DNA of 64,000 nt from Halichondria panicea (GCF_963675165.1 NC_087381.1:6387378-6451377); one strand, 5' to 3'. Counted from the first letter of the stretch, positions 47,950-61,428 are shown. Translations and numbers: made by a program. The notes: generated from the letters alone by a model not told the origin.

Positions 47950-50100
47950 TAATGAGCATGATAGACTATCCTGCATGTAGACATATAATTTAGGTACAAT
48001 TGCAAGTGGATAATGTCTTGCGCATTGATGTCTTTTCGGAGTATCTCATTTTGCACAAAGCAACAAAGCAATCAGCAGTTGCGTCTCCAGATTTTTTTTG
48101 CTGATTTTCAATTTTTGTTGATTTTGGATTTCTGGTTCGGCTTGAGTGTGAAAGACGTTCTGAGTTGTGTGTGTCACTATGACGCTGAAGGTGAAAATTA
48201 TTCGAAGCAGTGCTATATAATTATACTGAGACATCTCAATCCCAGCTAGGGCAAGGTAGCTAACTGCATGCATAAATTGTTTTATGCTGTAATAATTAAC
48301 AATGTGCATTCTATATATATAATTATATAGATCTGCTATAACTGCAATGCTGTTTAATTTAGGAACCAATAGATTCTGTGAGGTCAGTTGGTTGTATCTG
48401 TACACATTGATGGTGTCCTGCATGCATGTGTCCTATGAGCATTATTTACAGAAGAATGGAGTTTGATAATGTCTTCGTTCTTAATGTAATCTGCTGAATA
48501 TGTCATGATCAGGTCATTTATGCATATTATATGGGAACATGCAGATAAAAAATTCCAGTAGTTTTAAGCATCTAATAGTGTCATACAATTTGTCTCACTT
48601 TTTTCAAAACTCAGCTAGTGTATTTATAGGGCATACTCTTTCAAACTGGAAAAGCTCTGTTACCTGTACTGTGTGCATGCATATGAATAATATTACACAC
48701 TATTGGTGAACTGATAATTATATGAAAATTATGGCTGAGTGCATGTTATACATGCATGTATATACCCATGGCTATAACTATGCCATGGTATTATGTGAGA
48801 TACCGTATATACGTATTGTGCTAGAAATAATATTAGTTACTATATCATTAATAATTACAGCACTATACATTAACGGCAAGAGTATACTGAAATAATATAA
48901 GAAGAAAAGAGTGTCGAACTACCAATACCTCTATACACAAAACTGTGCACAAAGTAACGTGATATCCTGTCAATTGCGCAAGCTTGCGCACACATTACGC
49001 AACGCACAGAATTTGTTAGCAGTGAGTAAAGAGTGGAAGTGAAGAGGATCAACCCGACTATTGTCTCTATTTATGATTTTTGTGAAAAGATCATCTTCTA
49101 TCAGTGTGCAGTGAGCAGCTCTGAACGTTGAACGCAAACGAATATAGCTAGAATCAGATGCCATTGTACATGCACCCCTAAAAACGTCACGGTTAACATT
49201 TTCTAGGAGATTACTAGTAAGTTTACAGTATACTTCATCACGTGCGCGAGTCATGTTACTTTGTGTATGATGTCGCTGAGTATAAAACACATAATTGTAA
49301 TGGACAAACACATAACATTATAGACAGATTGTTAATAGTTCTCGTAAGTTATTATGCATGCAGTTCACGATACATCTGTTACAAGGGCATAGGTATAGTG
49401 GATTTAGAGAACAGCTTCTTGGGGTTGGCTGCTATAGAGTTTGTGCTATAGGTTTGTGTCATAATCAATTTTAGGATCAGGGATTGGTTTTGTAATTGCA
49501 GTTCCTCTAGTTTGCATAGCTTGATAGTAGTGTATATTTCCTTAATCCATACAAGTTTTTAACGTTATGTTTTATTCCTTGGTGAACCAATTAAGGACGC
49601 TGTTGTGGCCGTTGCATGACTGTATAATAAAATTATATACAATAGCTGATGTTGTCTGTTTTTAGTTCTATATAAATAGGCAGTTTTAACATAATTATTG
49701 GGAGGCTTATAGGGAGATGATTGGGTGGAAGTACTGCTGAAGTTATAATTATAGCTTGAATTGTAAAAAAAAAGTTAGTTGTGGATCAAATAGGCGGATT
49801 TTATAACTATATAGTTGGCTGTGAGAGAGAATAAAACTAAGAAGTGGTCGGAGTATAGTTAATTATATATGGTTGATCCACTATACCGGCCTCTCTTGGT
49901 GTATCTGTTAAAATATATAAATCTAGAATATTGCCCTATATATGTGTGAGGGAGGCTATCAGTTGGATAATTAAGTTTCAACGACACAACATTATTTTAA
50001 CAGCCCCGGCCATATTAATTAAAGCCTGTCTGGTATGTACGTTGTATTATTATCTTGCTTTGTATGTCTACGGGATAGTCCATGCATAATGCTTATTATG
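47950..50100. other. spacer of the foldback element
   Basis: About 2.1 kb with no recognised gene. Open frames at about 48013-48249 (+) and 48970-49311 (-) have no family resemblance that I can see. Confidence 0.45.
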
Positions 50101-50677
50101 AACTTGATGCTATAATTATATAAGGATTGCTTGAATGCATTGGATGGTTTATTCTCAAATCTTCCTTTGATTTTCTGGTTGAGTCGAGAACTATTGATAT
50201 AATTATTTTTGCACCTCATCTTCGCTAATGCCAGAACACTTCATGGAATCTCTTTCTGGTTGAAACACCTGTGGCTTGGTGTATTTAATTATAATTATGG
50301 TGTAAAAAAATTATTGACATAATTATTCATTTTACATACTGACAGCTTAATTGTCACGGTATGGTCACGGTACGGCCACGACAGTAGTAAGTCTTTTTTA
50401 TTGGGGCGCTCCAATCTTTGGTAGAGATATAATTATGCTTGCCTTCTATAAAATGTAAGCAACATAAATTACTGTGTCAGGAAGTGCTTTGGATGCACCA
50501 GAATCACCTGCATGGGGGGTTTCAGCCTCACCCCCATTTTCCTATCGCCTATATAATTATATAGGCCGGCCTTGCATGCATTACAGCTATTATAGGACAT
50601 ATATATCTAGAGACGATGGTGTACAATCTATACAAGCTTAACTATAGCGATTATCATCTACTTGCAATGTAGTTTAT

Positions 50678-50795
50678 CTTGTAACTATATACGCCTGTAT
50701 TTATCCAGTGAGAGTTTTCCTCACTCTCTCTCCTAACTGTCTTTCAATCGCAGCATCATCACTGCCTACTTCATTGTCACTGCTCGTCCATATAC
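50678..50795 (-). other. possible acidic exon
   Basis: After TACAATAG the minus strand reads SSDNEVGSDDAAIERQLGES and stops at about 50650. It is open and acidic, like transposase N-termini, but unsupported otherwise. Confidence 0.2.
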
Positions 50796-51399
50796 CTATT
50801 GTATATATAGGACTGGTGTAGACTACGTATATATACACTGCCAGGACTTGACTATAATGAGGATTGTTTGTGTATACTGTGTTGCATGGATCCTGGTATA
50901 GAATTTAGTCTACACCCATGACACACACTATATTATATCAAATTATCAAGACAATACATAGTAATACATCTATTCAAGCAAAGTCTATAGTAATTAGCTG
51001 CTGACAACACACTATATATAGATGCATGCATGGTCATGCAACAAACCAGGTACACACCAGTCTATCAGCCCAGCAAAATGAAATTATATAGTATAGAGTC
51101 TATGTATATAGTCCGTACACTTTAATTCAATCTCTATAGTCAGAACTCAATATAGTTTCTCATGATTGAATCTTCTGTCACGAACTTACTTAAATGGCTA
51201 TCTTTGCACTGAGCCGTGAATAATAATCTTGCATCTAGTGAAATTGTAATCAACATTTGAATTACTGCCCATGGAACGTCAAGAGTCGTTCTATAGTTGA
51301 GTAAAGTAACAATAACTGAAGGTATGGATGGACTGACTGCCTGCATTGCTTGTCCAAGAAATGCTTTTTATGAATTACAGTTGAATCACTACTCATGGA

Positions 51400-53440
51400 A
51401 AGTCTGAAAAGTTGCTCCAGGAAGTTCCATGCAGTCGATTAAAGTATAGCCTCATAATTGTAAACTTAGGTATATATCAACATAATTATTGGCTGATACC
51501 TGCTTGTCTATACTATAGGACCAGCTTTTCTGACTTTCCGAGAGCAGTGATTCGTAAACGGAAACCCAGAAAATATATTCAGTGCACTGAATATATTTTC
51601 TGGGTTGCACTGAATATATTTTCTGGGTTTCCGTTTACGAATCACTGCTCTCGGAAAGTCAGAAAAGTTTCTCAGCAAGTTCCCAGTCGATTAAAGTAAC
51701 CTCAGAAGAGTGTATCAACGTATTGGCTGCTACCTGCTTGTCTAAGACCAGCACTAAATATATTTTCTGGGTTTCTGTTTACGAAGCACTGCTCTCGGAA
51801 AGTCAGAAAACTTTCTCAGCAAGTTCCCAGTCGATTAAAGTAACCTCAGAAGAGTGTATCAACGTATTGGCTGCTACCTGCTTGTCTAAGACCAGCACTA
51901 AATCTATTTTCTGGGTTTCCGTTTACGAAGCACAGCTCTCGGAAAGTCAGAAAAGTTGCTTAGCAAGTTCCAGTTGATTAAAGTAACCTCAGAATTGTAA
52001 ACTTGAGTATGTATCAACATACTGGCTGATATCTGCATGCATGTCCATAGACCAGCACTTATTTTCTGGATTCCCGTTAACAAACCACTGCTCTCGGAAA
52101 GTCAGAAAAGTTGCTTAGCAAGTTCCAATCGATTAAAGTAACCTCAGAATTGTAAACTTGAATATATATCAACATACTGGCTGATATCTGCATGCATGTC
52201 TATAGACCAGCACTGAATATGTTATTTTTCTGGATTCCCGTTAACGAACCACTGCTCTCGGAAAGTCAGAAAAGTTGCTTAGCAAGTTCCAGTCGATTAA
52301 AGTAACCTCAGAATTATAAACTTGAGTATATATCAACATACTGGCTGATATCTGCATGCATGTCTATAGACCAGCACTGAATATATTATTTTTCAGGGTT
52401 CCTGTTAACGAACCACTGCTCTCGGAAAGTCAGAAAAGTTGCTCAGCAAGTTCCAGTCGATTCAAATAACCTCAGAAGAGTATATATCAACATACTAGCT
52501 GATATCTGCATGCATGTCTATACCATGCAGCACTGAATATATTATTTTTCAGGGTTCCCGTTAACGAACCACTGTTCTCGGAAAGTCAGAAAAATTGCTC
52601 AGCAAGTTCCAGTCGATTGAAGTAACCTCAGAATTGTAAACTTGAGTAGTATATCAACATACTGGCTGATATCTGCATGCATGTCTAGACCACTGAATAT
52701 ATTATTTTTCAGGGTTCCCATTAACGAACCACTGTTCTCGGAAAGTCAGAAAAATTGCTCAGCAAGTTCCAGTCGATTCAAATAACCTCAGAAGAGTATA
52801 TATCAACATACTAGCTGATATCTGCATGCATGTCTAGACCAGCACTGATTTTTCAGGGTTCCCGTTAACAAATCACTGCTCTCGGAAAGTCAGAAAAGTT
52901 GCTCAGCAAGTTCCAGTCAATTGAAGTAACCTCAGAATTGTAAACTTGAGTATATATCAACATACTGGCTGATATCTGCATGCATGTCTATAGACCAGCA
53001 CTGAATATATTATTTTTCAGGGTTCCCGTTAACGAACCACAGCTCTCGGAAAGTCAGAAAAGTTGCTCAGCAAGTTCCCAGTCGATTAAAGTAACCTCAG
53101 AATTGAGTATAATTTATATCAAATACTGGCTGATATCTGCATGCATGTCTAGTCCAGCACTGAATATATTATTTTCAGGGTTCCTGTTAACGAATCAGTG
53201 CTCTCGGAAAGTCAGAAAAGTTTCTTAGCAAGTTCCAGTCGATTAAAGTAACTTGAGTATATCAACATAACTTATTGGCTGATATACTTAATTGCTTGTA
53301 TATAGACCAGGATTGAACATAATTATTCCAGTTCCCGTTCTATAATCATGGCTCTCAGAAAGTCAGAAAAGTGGCTCGGCGTGTTTCAGTATAGAGCCAA
53401 ATAACCTCTGGACAATAAATTGGGGAGTATAAGTAGGAGT
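51400..53440. repeat. right arm array, about twelve inverted units
   Basis: The complement of the left-arm unit (CTCTCGGAAAGTCAGAAAAG) recurs from about 51650 to 53360. At 51529-51670 one unit stands in the opposite direction, making a local hairpin around CAGTGCACTG. Confidence 0.85.
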
Positions 53441-53961
53441 TAGGTGACTGGCTGAATTAAAAATGATAATGTTAAATTCATACTAAATCTAGCTCAGTGT
53501 ACAGACATAATTAATTCAGTCATTGTGCATGTAGCTAGCTAGAGTCTACTACAGACATGTGCAAGTAGCTAGCTATTATATCAAGTCTATACTGCAGACA
53601 ATGGAGAGTCTACTTAAAACTAGGCTGGCCAGCTTTCTACTTACTTACATAGACTAGTAGAGTGATCAGGCAAGAGGATATCTCTGTGCAAAATCAAGGG
53701 TTAACCTTGGAATGCATTGCCCTGCTACGCCCACTCATTTACCTTTCACTTCCGCCTTTTCCGATTTCTGGCTTTCTGGTCCTACAGGCGCAGGCCCTCT
53801 TTACAACAAAAGAACAATAAAATAACAAAGGAGGGCGCTGAGCTACAGGAAATGACATCACTAAAACTAAATTCCTAAACACAGTACACAAAAACCATAC
53901 TAACTAACCATTCAGTACAAGTGTTAATGTCCTTTCCACAAGATTTTGTCGAGTTTAGACT

Positions 53962-54444
53962 ATGGCTAGCTCCAACAATTTGTGCTGCTTGTTCCTATTG
54001 TCTGTCCTCCTTCATACATCACTTGGAGCTGGTGATGAACTTATCATGGACATCAGTAAGTGGTGTTGCATGTGCACGTGCATGCTTTTCTATCAGCTTT
54101 TCTGTCAGCTGATATTATATAGCCACTGCTTGTATAGATCTACACACTATAAAGTTGGATTTGAGACTCGAGTGTGTTTAGACTCAGGGAGATGGTCTGG
54201 CCTGATTCCTGTGTGCTTACGTATGTAAAAATTATTAGGTTCTGAGAAAGTTAATAATTGCATGTTTGCGTCTGTGAGTGTAATGAAACTATATAATAAC
54301 GCAGGTTTGTGTTTAATCAAAACAATTGTTTGCGATGTGCTATATAGCCGATCGTTGTTCATGCTTTCCATCACAGCACAGTATTATACAATGTGTGCAT
54401 GCATAATTATGCCTCGGTGCGCATGCGCAAGCGAGGTATACGGT

Positions 54445-54478
<34 letters not shown>

Positions 54479-57400
54479 GACTGTTTCAGCTGCTCAAGGA
54501 TCAATGAAGTGCAAGTAAGAGTTTCTATAGGCTTCTAGTCATGTTTTCTTGGCTTGGTATTTGTGGATTCGCAAAATAAAGCTTCATTCTCGAGTTATGC
54601 CTAGTTTTGCTTACTTGGAATGCCTTTTCAGAAGAGTTCGTAGCAAAACTTGTTCACCGAGTGTTGCTATACTCTACTTAGTAGTTAACTCTGCACTAGA
54701 ACGCTAGCTATTGGTACCTGCAAGAGTGAGAAAAGAGCTGCAAGGCTCTGCTGACTTGCAGCCATTAATTTTAGACTTGAACTTTTGGCATCGATCGTTT
54801 TAACAACGATCATCGTCGATCATTACCCACTCTTTGAGTTTCCCTGTGATTCTGGATTCTGCATGCAGCAAAATTAATCATGATAATTATAATCAATGTG
54901 TGTATAAAAGCTAGCTATTAGTAGCTTTATGTTATGTAGCTTTGGCACCTCCACCGAGGCATCAGCACACGCGGTGCTTTCATTATAATTATGTTCAGGC
55001 CTTGATAAAATAATTATGCTCTATTAATTCTTGAAAAATGTGCCTATTATTATTCTCCTAAAAATGGGTTGGTACTTGATATAAGACTCATGAATATAGC
55101 TGAATCAGCAATAAACTACAATGAAACTACATTTCGATGTTCCACAGTTCCATGGTTCCACAGTTCTATGGTTCCATAGTTCCATGGTTCCACGGTGGAA
55201 CAATGGAACCGTGGAACGCTTGGAACCGTGGAACCATGGATGTGGAACCATGGAACGCTTGAAACCATGGAACAGTAGGAACCATGGAACGCTTGGAACT
55301 ATGGAACCATGGAACTATGGAACCATGGAACGCTTGGAACCATGGAACCATGGAACCGTGGAACAATGGAACCGTGGAACCATGAAACTATGGAGCCATG
55401 GAACCGTGGAACAATGGAACCGTGGAACCATGCATGGAACCATAGAACCATAGAACCATGGAACTATGGAGCCATGGAACCGTGGAACAATGGAACCGTG
55501 GAACCATGGAACCGTGGAACCATGGATGTGGAACCATGGAACGCTTGGAACCATGGAACGCTTGGAACCATGGAACGCTTGGAACTATGGAACCATAGAA
55601 CCATGGAACTATGGAACCATGGAACTGTGGAACCATGGAATGCTTGGAACCATGGAACCATGGAACAATGGAACCATGGAACTACGGAACCATGGAACCA
55701 TGGAACCATGGAACAATGGAACCATGGAACTACGGAACCATGGAACCGTGGAACCATGGAACCGTGGAACCATGGAACCGTGGAACGGTGGAACTGTGGA
55801 ACCATGGAACTGTGGAACCATGGAACTGTGGAACCATGGAACTGTGGAACCATGGAACTGTGGAACCATGGAACTGTGGAACCATGGAACTGTGGAACCA
55901 TGGAACCAGGGAACGCTTGGAACTGTGGAACCATGGAACGCTTGGAACCGTGGAACTGTGGAACCATGGAACGGTGGAACCGTGGAACCGTGGAACGCTT
56001 AGAACGGTGGAACCATGAAATCGTGGAACCATGGAACCATGGAACGCTTGGAACGGTGGAACCATGGAACTATGGAACCGTGGAACCATGGAACGCTTGG
56101 AACGGTGGAACCGTGGAACCAAGGAACCATGGAACGCTTGGAACGGTGGAACCATGGAACTGTGGAACTGTAGGAACTATGGAACTATGGAACCGTGGAA
56201 CCATGGAACTGTGGAACCATGGAACTGTGGAACCATGGAACGCTTGGAACCATGGAACCATGGAACCGTGGAACAATGGAACCGTGGAACCATGGAACCG
56301 TGGAACCATGGATGTGGAACCATGGAACGCTTGGAACTATGGAACCATAGAACCATGGAACTATGGAACCATGGAACTGTGGAACCATGGAATGCTTGGA
56401 ACCATGGAACCATGGAACAATGGAACCATGGAACTACGGAACCATGGAACCATGGAACCATGGAACAATGGAACCATGGAACTACGGAACCATGGAACCG
56501 TGGAACCATGGAACCGTGGAACCATGGAACCGTGGAACGGTGGAACTGTGGAACCATGGAACTGTGGAACCATGGAACTGTGGAACCATGGAACTGTGGA
56601 ACCATGGAACTGTGGAACCATGGAACTGTGGAACCATGGAACTGTGGAACCATGGAACCAGGGAACGCTTGGAACTGTGGAACCATGGAACGCTTGGAAC
56701 CGTGGAACTGTGGAACCATGGAACGGTGGAACCGTGGAACCGTGGAACGCTTAGAACGGTGGAACCATGAAATCGTGGAACCATGGAACCATGGAACGCT
56801 TGGAACGGTGGAACCATGGAACTATGGAACCGTGGAACCATGGAACGCTTGGAACGGTGGAACCGTGGAACCAAGGAACCATGGAACGCTTGGAACGGTG
56901 GAACCATGGAACTGTGGAACTGTAGGAACTATGGAACTATGGAACCGTGGAACCATGGAACTGTGGAACCATGGAACCAAGGAACCATGGAACTGTGGAA
57001 CCGTGGAACCATGGAACTATGGAACCATGGAACTGTGGAACCATGGAACTGTGGAACCATGGAACTGTGGAACTGTGGAACCATCGAACTTAGGAACTAC
57101 ATTGTAGTTTATTGCTGATTCAGCTATATTCGTGAGTCTTATATCAAGTACCAACCTAAAAATCCGATTATTCTCTGATTAATAAAATAAGTTAAGACGT
57201 ATATATAAACACAACACACATGCAACTGATCAAGATATAATTGATTTCTGTATTTCTCGCTGACTCAGTTAAAATATTCCGACACTCAAAATTAAGTCTT
57301 CCTAAAAGAAGGGCAGCTGATCATGAGACACCTTTAGCCTTTTTACCATGAGAACATCCTTATGCAAAACTTAATGTAATGATCTTTACCAAAAATGGAC

Positions 57401-60400
57401 ATTGATGCCCAATTATTCTTGAGACACCTATTATGCTAAAATTATTCCGAGCATAATTTATCAGGGCCTATAGTTATAAGCTCGTGTTGCCCAATCTTTT
57501 ACTGCCTTAAGATGACATGATTATGTTCGCAAGTATTAATTTCTGCTATTTCTGCGAATGAGAGTAAAATTGCAAAAATGTGTACTCGCAGATTATTGGA
57601 AATTGCAATGAATCTCATTAAAATCACAACTTGCAAGAATTAAAATATGTCGCCTTAAGGTATATTAGATTCCATTCGAGTGTATTTAGCAGGGAACTAT
57701 AAGCTATAGTACCGGAACTATAAGCTATAGTACCGGTACTATAGATTGCTCTGGGCTACAAACTACAACATTATACATTGTATTGTCATTTACAAGAAAA
57801 AAAATTATTGTAGCTAGATGCTTTGTCTAGTAACATAATAACAGAACTAGAATGGAAGAGAGAAGCTCTAGAGTATTTTTTGGCTTTGTTTGAGAGTAGT
57901 ATATAGGAGCCGCTCGTTTCTTGTGCATTGTGCTGTACTTTTTTGCTCCAAGGCTGCATGGGGGAGGAGCTGGATGTATGGAAGTGCTGGGGTTCTAGCT
58001 TTGGCTTCTTCCTTTGGCTTTGTTCAAGAGTAGTATAGAGCCGCTCATTTGCTGGGCTTGTTTGCTGCAAATTCTTGCTTAGATGTCTTCCTTTCGCTTT
58101 GTGAGAGTATAGTACAAGCTGCTTGTTTCTTGGAAAGTATTGTTTGCTGCAAAACTGGTGGAGGAGCTGGATGTTTCCGTTTTGTGGGTGGAGCTAGGTC
58201 CAGGACTATAATTTTATAAACTGAGGTGGAGGAACATGGTTGACTTGAATAGAGACCACAGATTTAGTAGAGACACAGATCGAGATACCAACTTCAGATA
58301 TTATAGTTCAAAAGAAATGATGCAGTTGCTAGGTTGACTGTTGCTAAAGTAAAGTTAGTGAGTAAATTAAGTAAAGTTCAACCATTCCTCGTGAAGATTC
58401 TGTCGAGTTTAGACTATGGCTGGCTCACAAAGATTGTGTTGCATGAAATGATCCCACCCTTAATACCAGTAGTGCAATGGTCTTGTATCAGCTGTATCTA
58501 TATAATAGTTAAGCACTTTTTTGGAGGTGTCTATATGGGATTTAGAAGTTCAAAGGTACTGATTATATAAGGTACTACAAGTGGCTGAGGGCTTCATCAC
58601 ATATATATAGAAACTGACAAAACAGTGTCTAGATGCTATGCGCATGCGCAAACCTTGCCTTCGAGGCTTGACTACAATTACTTGACAACGGAATACTAGG
58701 TATACTAAGTAAATTGGTATACTAGTATACCTGCTCTGAGGCACTTTTTCCATGATCTTATCAACAAGGGTCTAAACATATATTAATTTGAGTGAATCCT
58801 TATTTCAGGTAATGATTCATAACTGCTAGAAAATTCAAAACCCTTGCAGATCCCAATGCTCCAAACACCAGAGGAAGCAGATTTGCTCTTGCCTTCATGC
58901 AGAATCACGCACGAACTGCAGCCGTCACTGAACAACAAATCGGTCTTTTCCTCACCACTGAACAGGAGAGCTCACGTTTCACCTTAGAGACACGATGGCC
59001 GGGAGTGATTGGAGCAGGATTCACTGAGACCTCTCCTGGATCTGGGCTATGGTCCCGCATGGAAATCGCTCGAAGAGGAGAATTCACTTTCATTAATCTG
59101 CCGGCAGGAAGTGGTGGCCAACCAGACATAGCCGTGCAAAACAATGGAGAAATCGATGAAGCTGAAAGACAAAAGGGATTGTTTATAACAGCAGAAAATG
59201 CAAACGATGAGCTCACTATATATGTGCTTAGTGATGAATTGGTTTCCACTGATGCGTACATGGCTATCAACTGTGTCGAGTTTCCAGGTGCGACATATTA
59301 CAAGTACTTCATCTTTTCATCTGATATATTCGGTGGAGAAAGATTTGAGAGTCGATTTCTCTTTACTCCTTGTCGAGATGACACTACTGTCAGTGTACAA
59401 GCCTCCCAAATCCAAACCCATCCCGCTTGGGTGCTACCGAGTTCTGGCAACCCAAGTGCTCGAGTCGAAGCAACTTATGGGAGGGCTTTCAATCGTTTTG
59501 ATACTGTGATGATCAGCAATCTTGACGATCTTACTGGCTCTATCATCACTTCTGACAAGCCATTGGCTGTATTTTCTGGGCATCAATGTGGAACTCCTAC
59601 TGATGACGGAACTTGCGACTATCTTGTAGAACAATTGCCACCTCATCCAACATACGGTGACCTGTTTTTCATGGCTCCCTTTGCTGTCAGACAAAGCGGT
59701 GAACTGTACAGAATTGGATCCCTTGGGGCTGGAGCACAAGTAACAATCAATTGTGAGTGTGCAGCAAGTTCAGCTGATGGGAATAATCGAGTTGGACTGG
59801 TTAGCGCTGGAAATAGTGTTTACACGGCCACAGTGGGTGCAGGACAATACGCTGAGTGCCAGACACCTCAGAGTGCTCAGACCTATTGTTGTGTTACGTC
59901 CTCTCAACCCGTTACTATGGCTGCTTTCACACTTGGAAACTTGATTGACAACCTTCAAAACATTCCGGATCCACCACTTCCTTTTAATCCAATTGGAGAT
60001 CCAGCCCTCGTTTACATACCACCAGCTAGCTCTTATTTGAATAGTTATAGTCTCAGTACAGCCAATAATTTGACTACTCAGTTCCAGGGATTTCTAAGCT
60101 ACATCTTGCCCACTCGCATCTTCGATAATTCCCTACAAGATCGGCAGAGGTTTCGTGTAAATGGAGAAACATACATTCCCGACCAATACGAAGCCATCAA
60201 CTGTTTAGTGGATGGTTCAAATGAGGTGTGTGCTTACGGAGCTACCAGATTTTTGGGCGTAGGTAATTTTGACATTTCTTACGACAACATTGAAGGTGGA
60301 GCATTTTGGGGATTTGCATATGGCTACGCTCGAGAGGTTTCATTTGCTTATCCTTTGCCTTTTGAAATGGAGCCAGTTGGACGTAAGATTTCGGAAATTC

Positions 60401-61428
60401 TTGTTGTTTTATGTTAATATTACTCTTTGTTTATGTATAGTGGCCTGGATTCGAGCAGTGGATCAAGTTGTACTGGAAACTGTTGGAACGGTTGATCTCA
60501 TGTTTAGTATCACCCGTGGTGATCAGTCAGACCGTAGTAGAGCATTTGCTGAGACTCAAGACCTCTCAGCCATAGAAGGTATTTAGTTCATATACCATTA
60601 CGCAGTTGAGTTTGCTTTTATTGTCAATGACTTCCATGCATGCAGGCTCTGATTATAATGATCCTCTGCCACAAAGAAACGGTGGGCCCGAACAAAATGG
60701 CAACCTGCGATGGGGCAGAGGTGCTATGACCCCTAACATTCCATACGTAGTCACTATTTTGGATGATGACACTCCAGAGCCAGTGGAAGTGGTGGAGGTG
60801 ATTGTGCAGTGTGTTGCAGGAGAGAACTGCTACCTGCCCAGAACTCGGTACACCATAACCATTATTGATGACCAAGGTGAGTGGATGTGCAATAGCTAGT
60901 ATTGGGCAATTGTAAACACTTGCATGCAGTGCTCCATGTTAATTATTGTGCATGGGTGCTTATCATGTGGGGAATAGACAATAATAATTATATAGTTTGG
61001 CTATATAGAAGCATCAAAAATTGACATGGCTTGCAGTGATTGTCACTATAATATTATGCCAGGACATCCCTGGGGATAGTATACACTCTATAGTTGTTTG
61101 GCAACAGTTATTATTACCTTGGTGGAAGTGCACACATCACAATAATGGCTACAAAGTGGCATGCATTAATTCAGAATCAGTTGCTTTTGTTTAATTACCT
61201 ACATTGTGGGATACTGTATATTGCCCACCCCTTATATAGGTGCCTGTCTTGACCTACCTGCTTTCTCTGGTGGCTCCATCTCATACGACTTTAGGATTTT
61301 CACAGAGATTAATGGTCGACCATACGGAACAGTTGCCACGTATGAGTGTGATAATGAAACTTTATTAGGAGAAGCTACAAGGACTTGTGAGAATGGAGTG
61401 TGGTCAGGAAGTGTACCAAACTGTGGGA
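53962..61428 (+). CDS. IgGFc-binding/Calx-beta/CCP secreted or surface protein (3' end not found)
   Basis: Exons: 53962-54055 (start codon and signal peptide NNLCCLFLLSVLLHTSLGAG), 58850-60382, 60441-60578, 60646-60876 and 61240-61428. All junctions are phase 1 and GT-AG; the join gives 728 residues without a stop. The 511-residue second exon is an IgGFc-binding protein N-terminal domain, with RWPGVIGAGFTE, SDKPLAVFSGHQCG and CDYLVEQLPP. Exons 3 and 4 form one Calx-beta module closing with YTITIIDDQ; exon 5 is a CCP (GTVATYECDNETLLGEATRT). Domain order Calx-beta then CCP repeats that of the receptor at 16.2-21.6 kb, so a further CCP or membrane part is expected. None is seen by 64000, and the gene may continue outside or be broken. 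IgGFc-binding domains occur in mucus and adhesion proteins. The link of exon 1 to exon 2 spans 4.8 kb and rests on phase and sense only; a nearer start-like copy lies at 58416. Confidence 0.8.
54120..54220 (+). pseudogene. truncated CCP exon in the first intron
   Basis: FETRVCLDSGRWSGLIPVCL, ending at the donor GTATGT (54221), matches the last third of the CCP exon at 125-316. The first two-thirds of the module are missing. Downstream intron text up to about 54400 also resembles 400-600. Confidence 0.7.
54409..54962. mobile_element. element with ATGCCTCGGTG ends
   Basis: ATGCCTCGGTGCGCATGCGC on the left and CACCGAGGCAT on the right are inverted. A (GT)n run (54440-54478) follows the left end. 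Fragments of the family lie at 16575-16717, about 34630 and about 62800. Confidence 0.6.
55068..57155. mobile_element. MITE expanded by an internal minisatellite
   Basis: About 60-bp inverted arms, GTTGGTACTTGATATAAGAC at 55068 and its complement ending at 57155, both containing GCTGAATCAGCAATAAAC, enclose 2 kb of minisatellite. It lies in the first intron of the IgGFc-binding gene. Confidence 0.75.
55140..57090. repeat. 8-bp minisatellite GGAACNRT with 752-bp higher-order copy
   Basis: Units GGAACCAT, GGAACCGT, GGAACTGT, GGAACTAT and GGAACAAT alternate with a 9-bp variant GGAACGCTT. The first about 55 bp are in the opposite sense (TTCCATGG, TTCCACGG). Pattern landmarks recur exactly 752 bp apart (55611 and 56363; 56031 and 56783), so a block of about 700 bp was duplicated. 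Because 8 bp times 3 is 24, every frame reads 8-residue repeats; the long open frames on both strands are not genes. Confidence 0.9.
57156..58380. other. intron sequence, no gene seen
   Basis: A tandem GGAACTATAAGCTATAGTACC occurs at about 57693-57740. Related segments with GCTTTGTTYRAGAGTAGTAT at about 57885 and 58015 are diverged duplicates. Confidence 0.5.
58380..58460 (+). pseudogene. second copy of the start exon, broken
   Basis: CTGTCGAGTTTAGACTATGG at 58400 matches 53947-53964, where the real start exon begins. Here the frame from ATG (58416) stops after ten codons, so the signal peptide is lost. Confidence 0.65.

Larger units (their letters stand above)
45470..53784. mobile_element. 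giant foldback-like element with arms of 2.5 and 3.7 kb
   Basis: The outer ends are TAGGACCAGAAAGCCAGAAA at 45470 and its complement ending at 53784. Inward, unique arm sequence is matched on both sides (GGGCGTAGCAGGGCAATGCA at 45521 and its complement near 53720). Both arms then pass through arrays of the same 150-165 bp unit, and the pairing resumes inside (AATTATATCAATAGTTC at about 47850 with its complement near 50195). The spacer is about 47950-50100. Such arms with internal tandem repeats are known for foldback/Galileo-type elements. No target duplication and no transposase are identified. Confidence 0.7.

Noticed and set aside
51723-53228. Open frames within the foldback arm repeats
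   Set aside because: The same frame recurs with the repeat unit and ends at random; no codon pattern beyond repetition.
55121-57118. Very long open frames (481 and 358 residues) with MEPWNHGTVEPWN-type repeats
   Set aside because: They arise because an 8-bp repeat without stop codons is open in every frame on both strands; no splice, start or domain evidence supports a protein.
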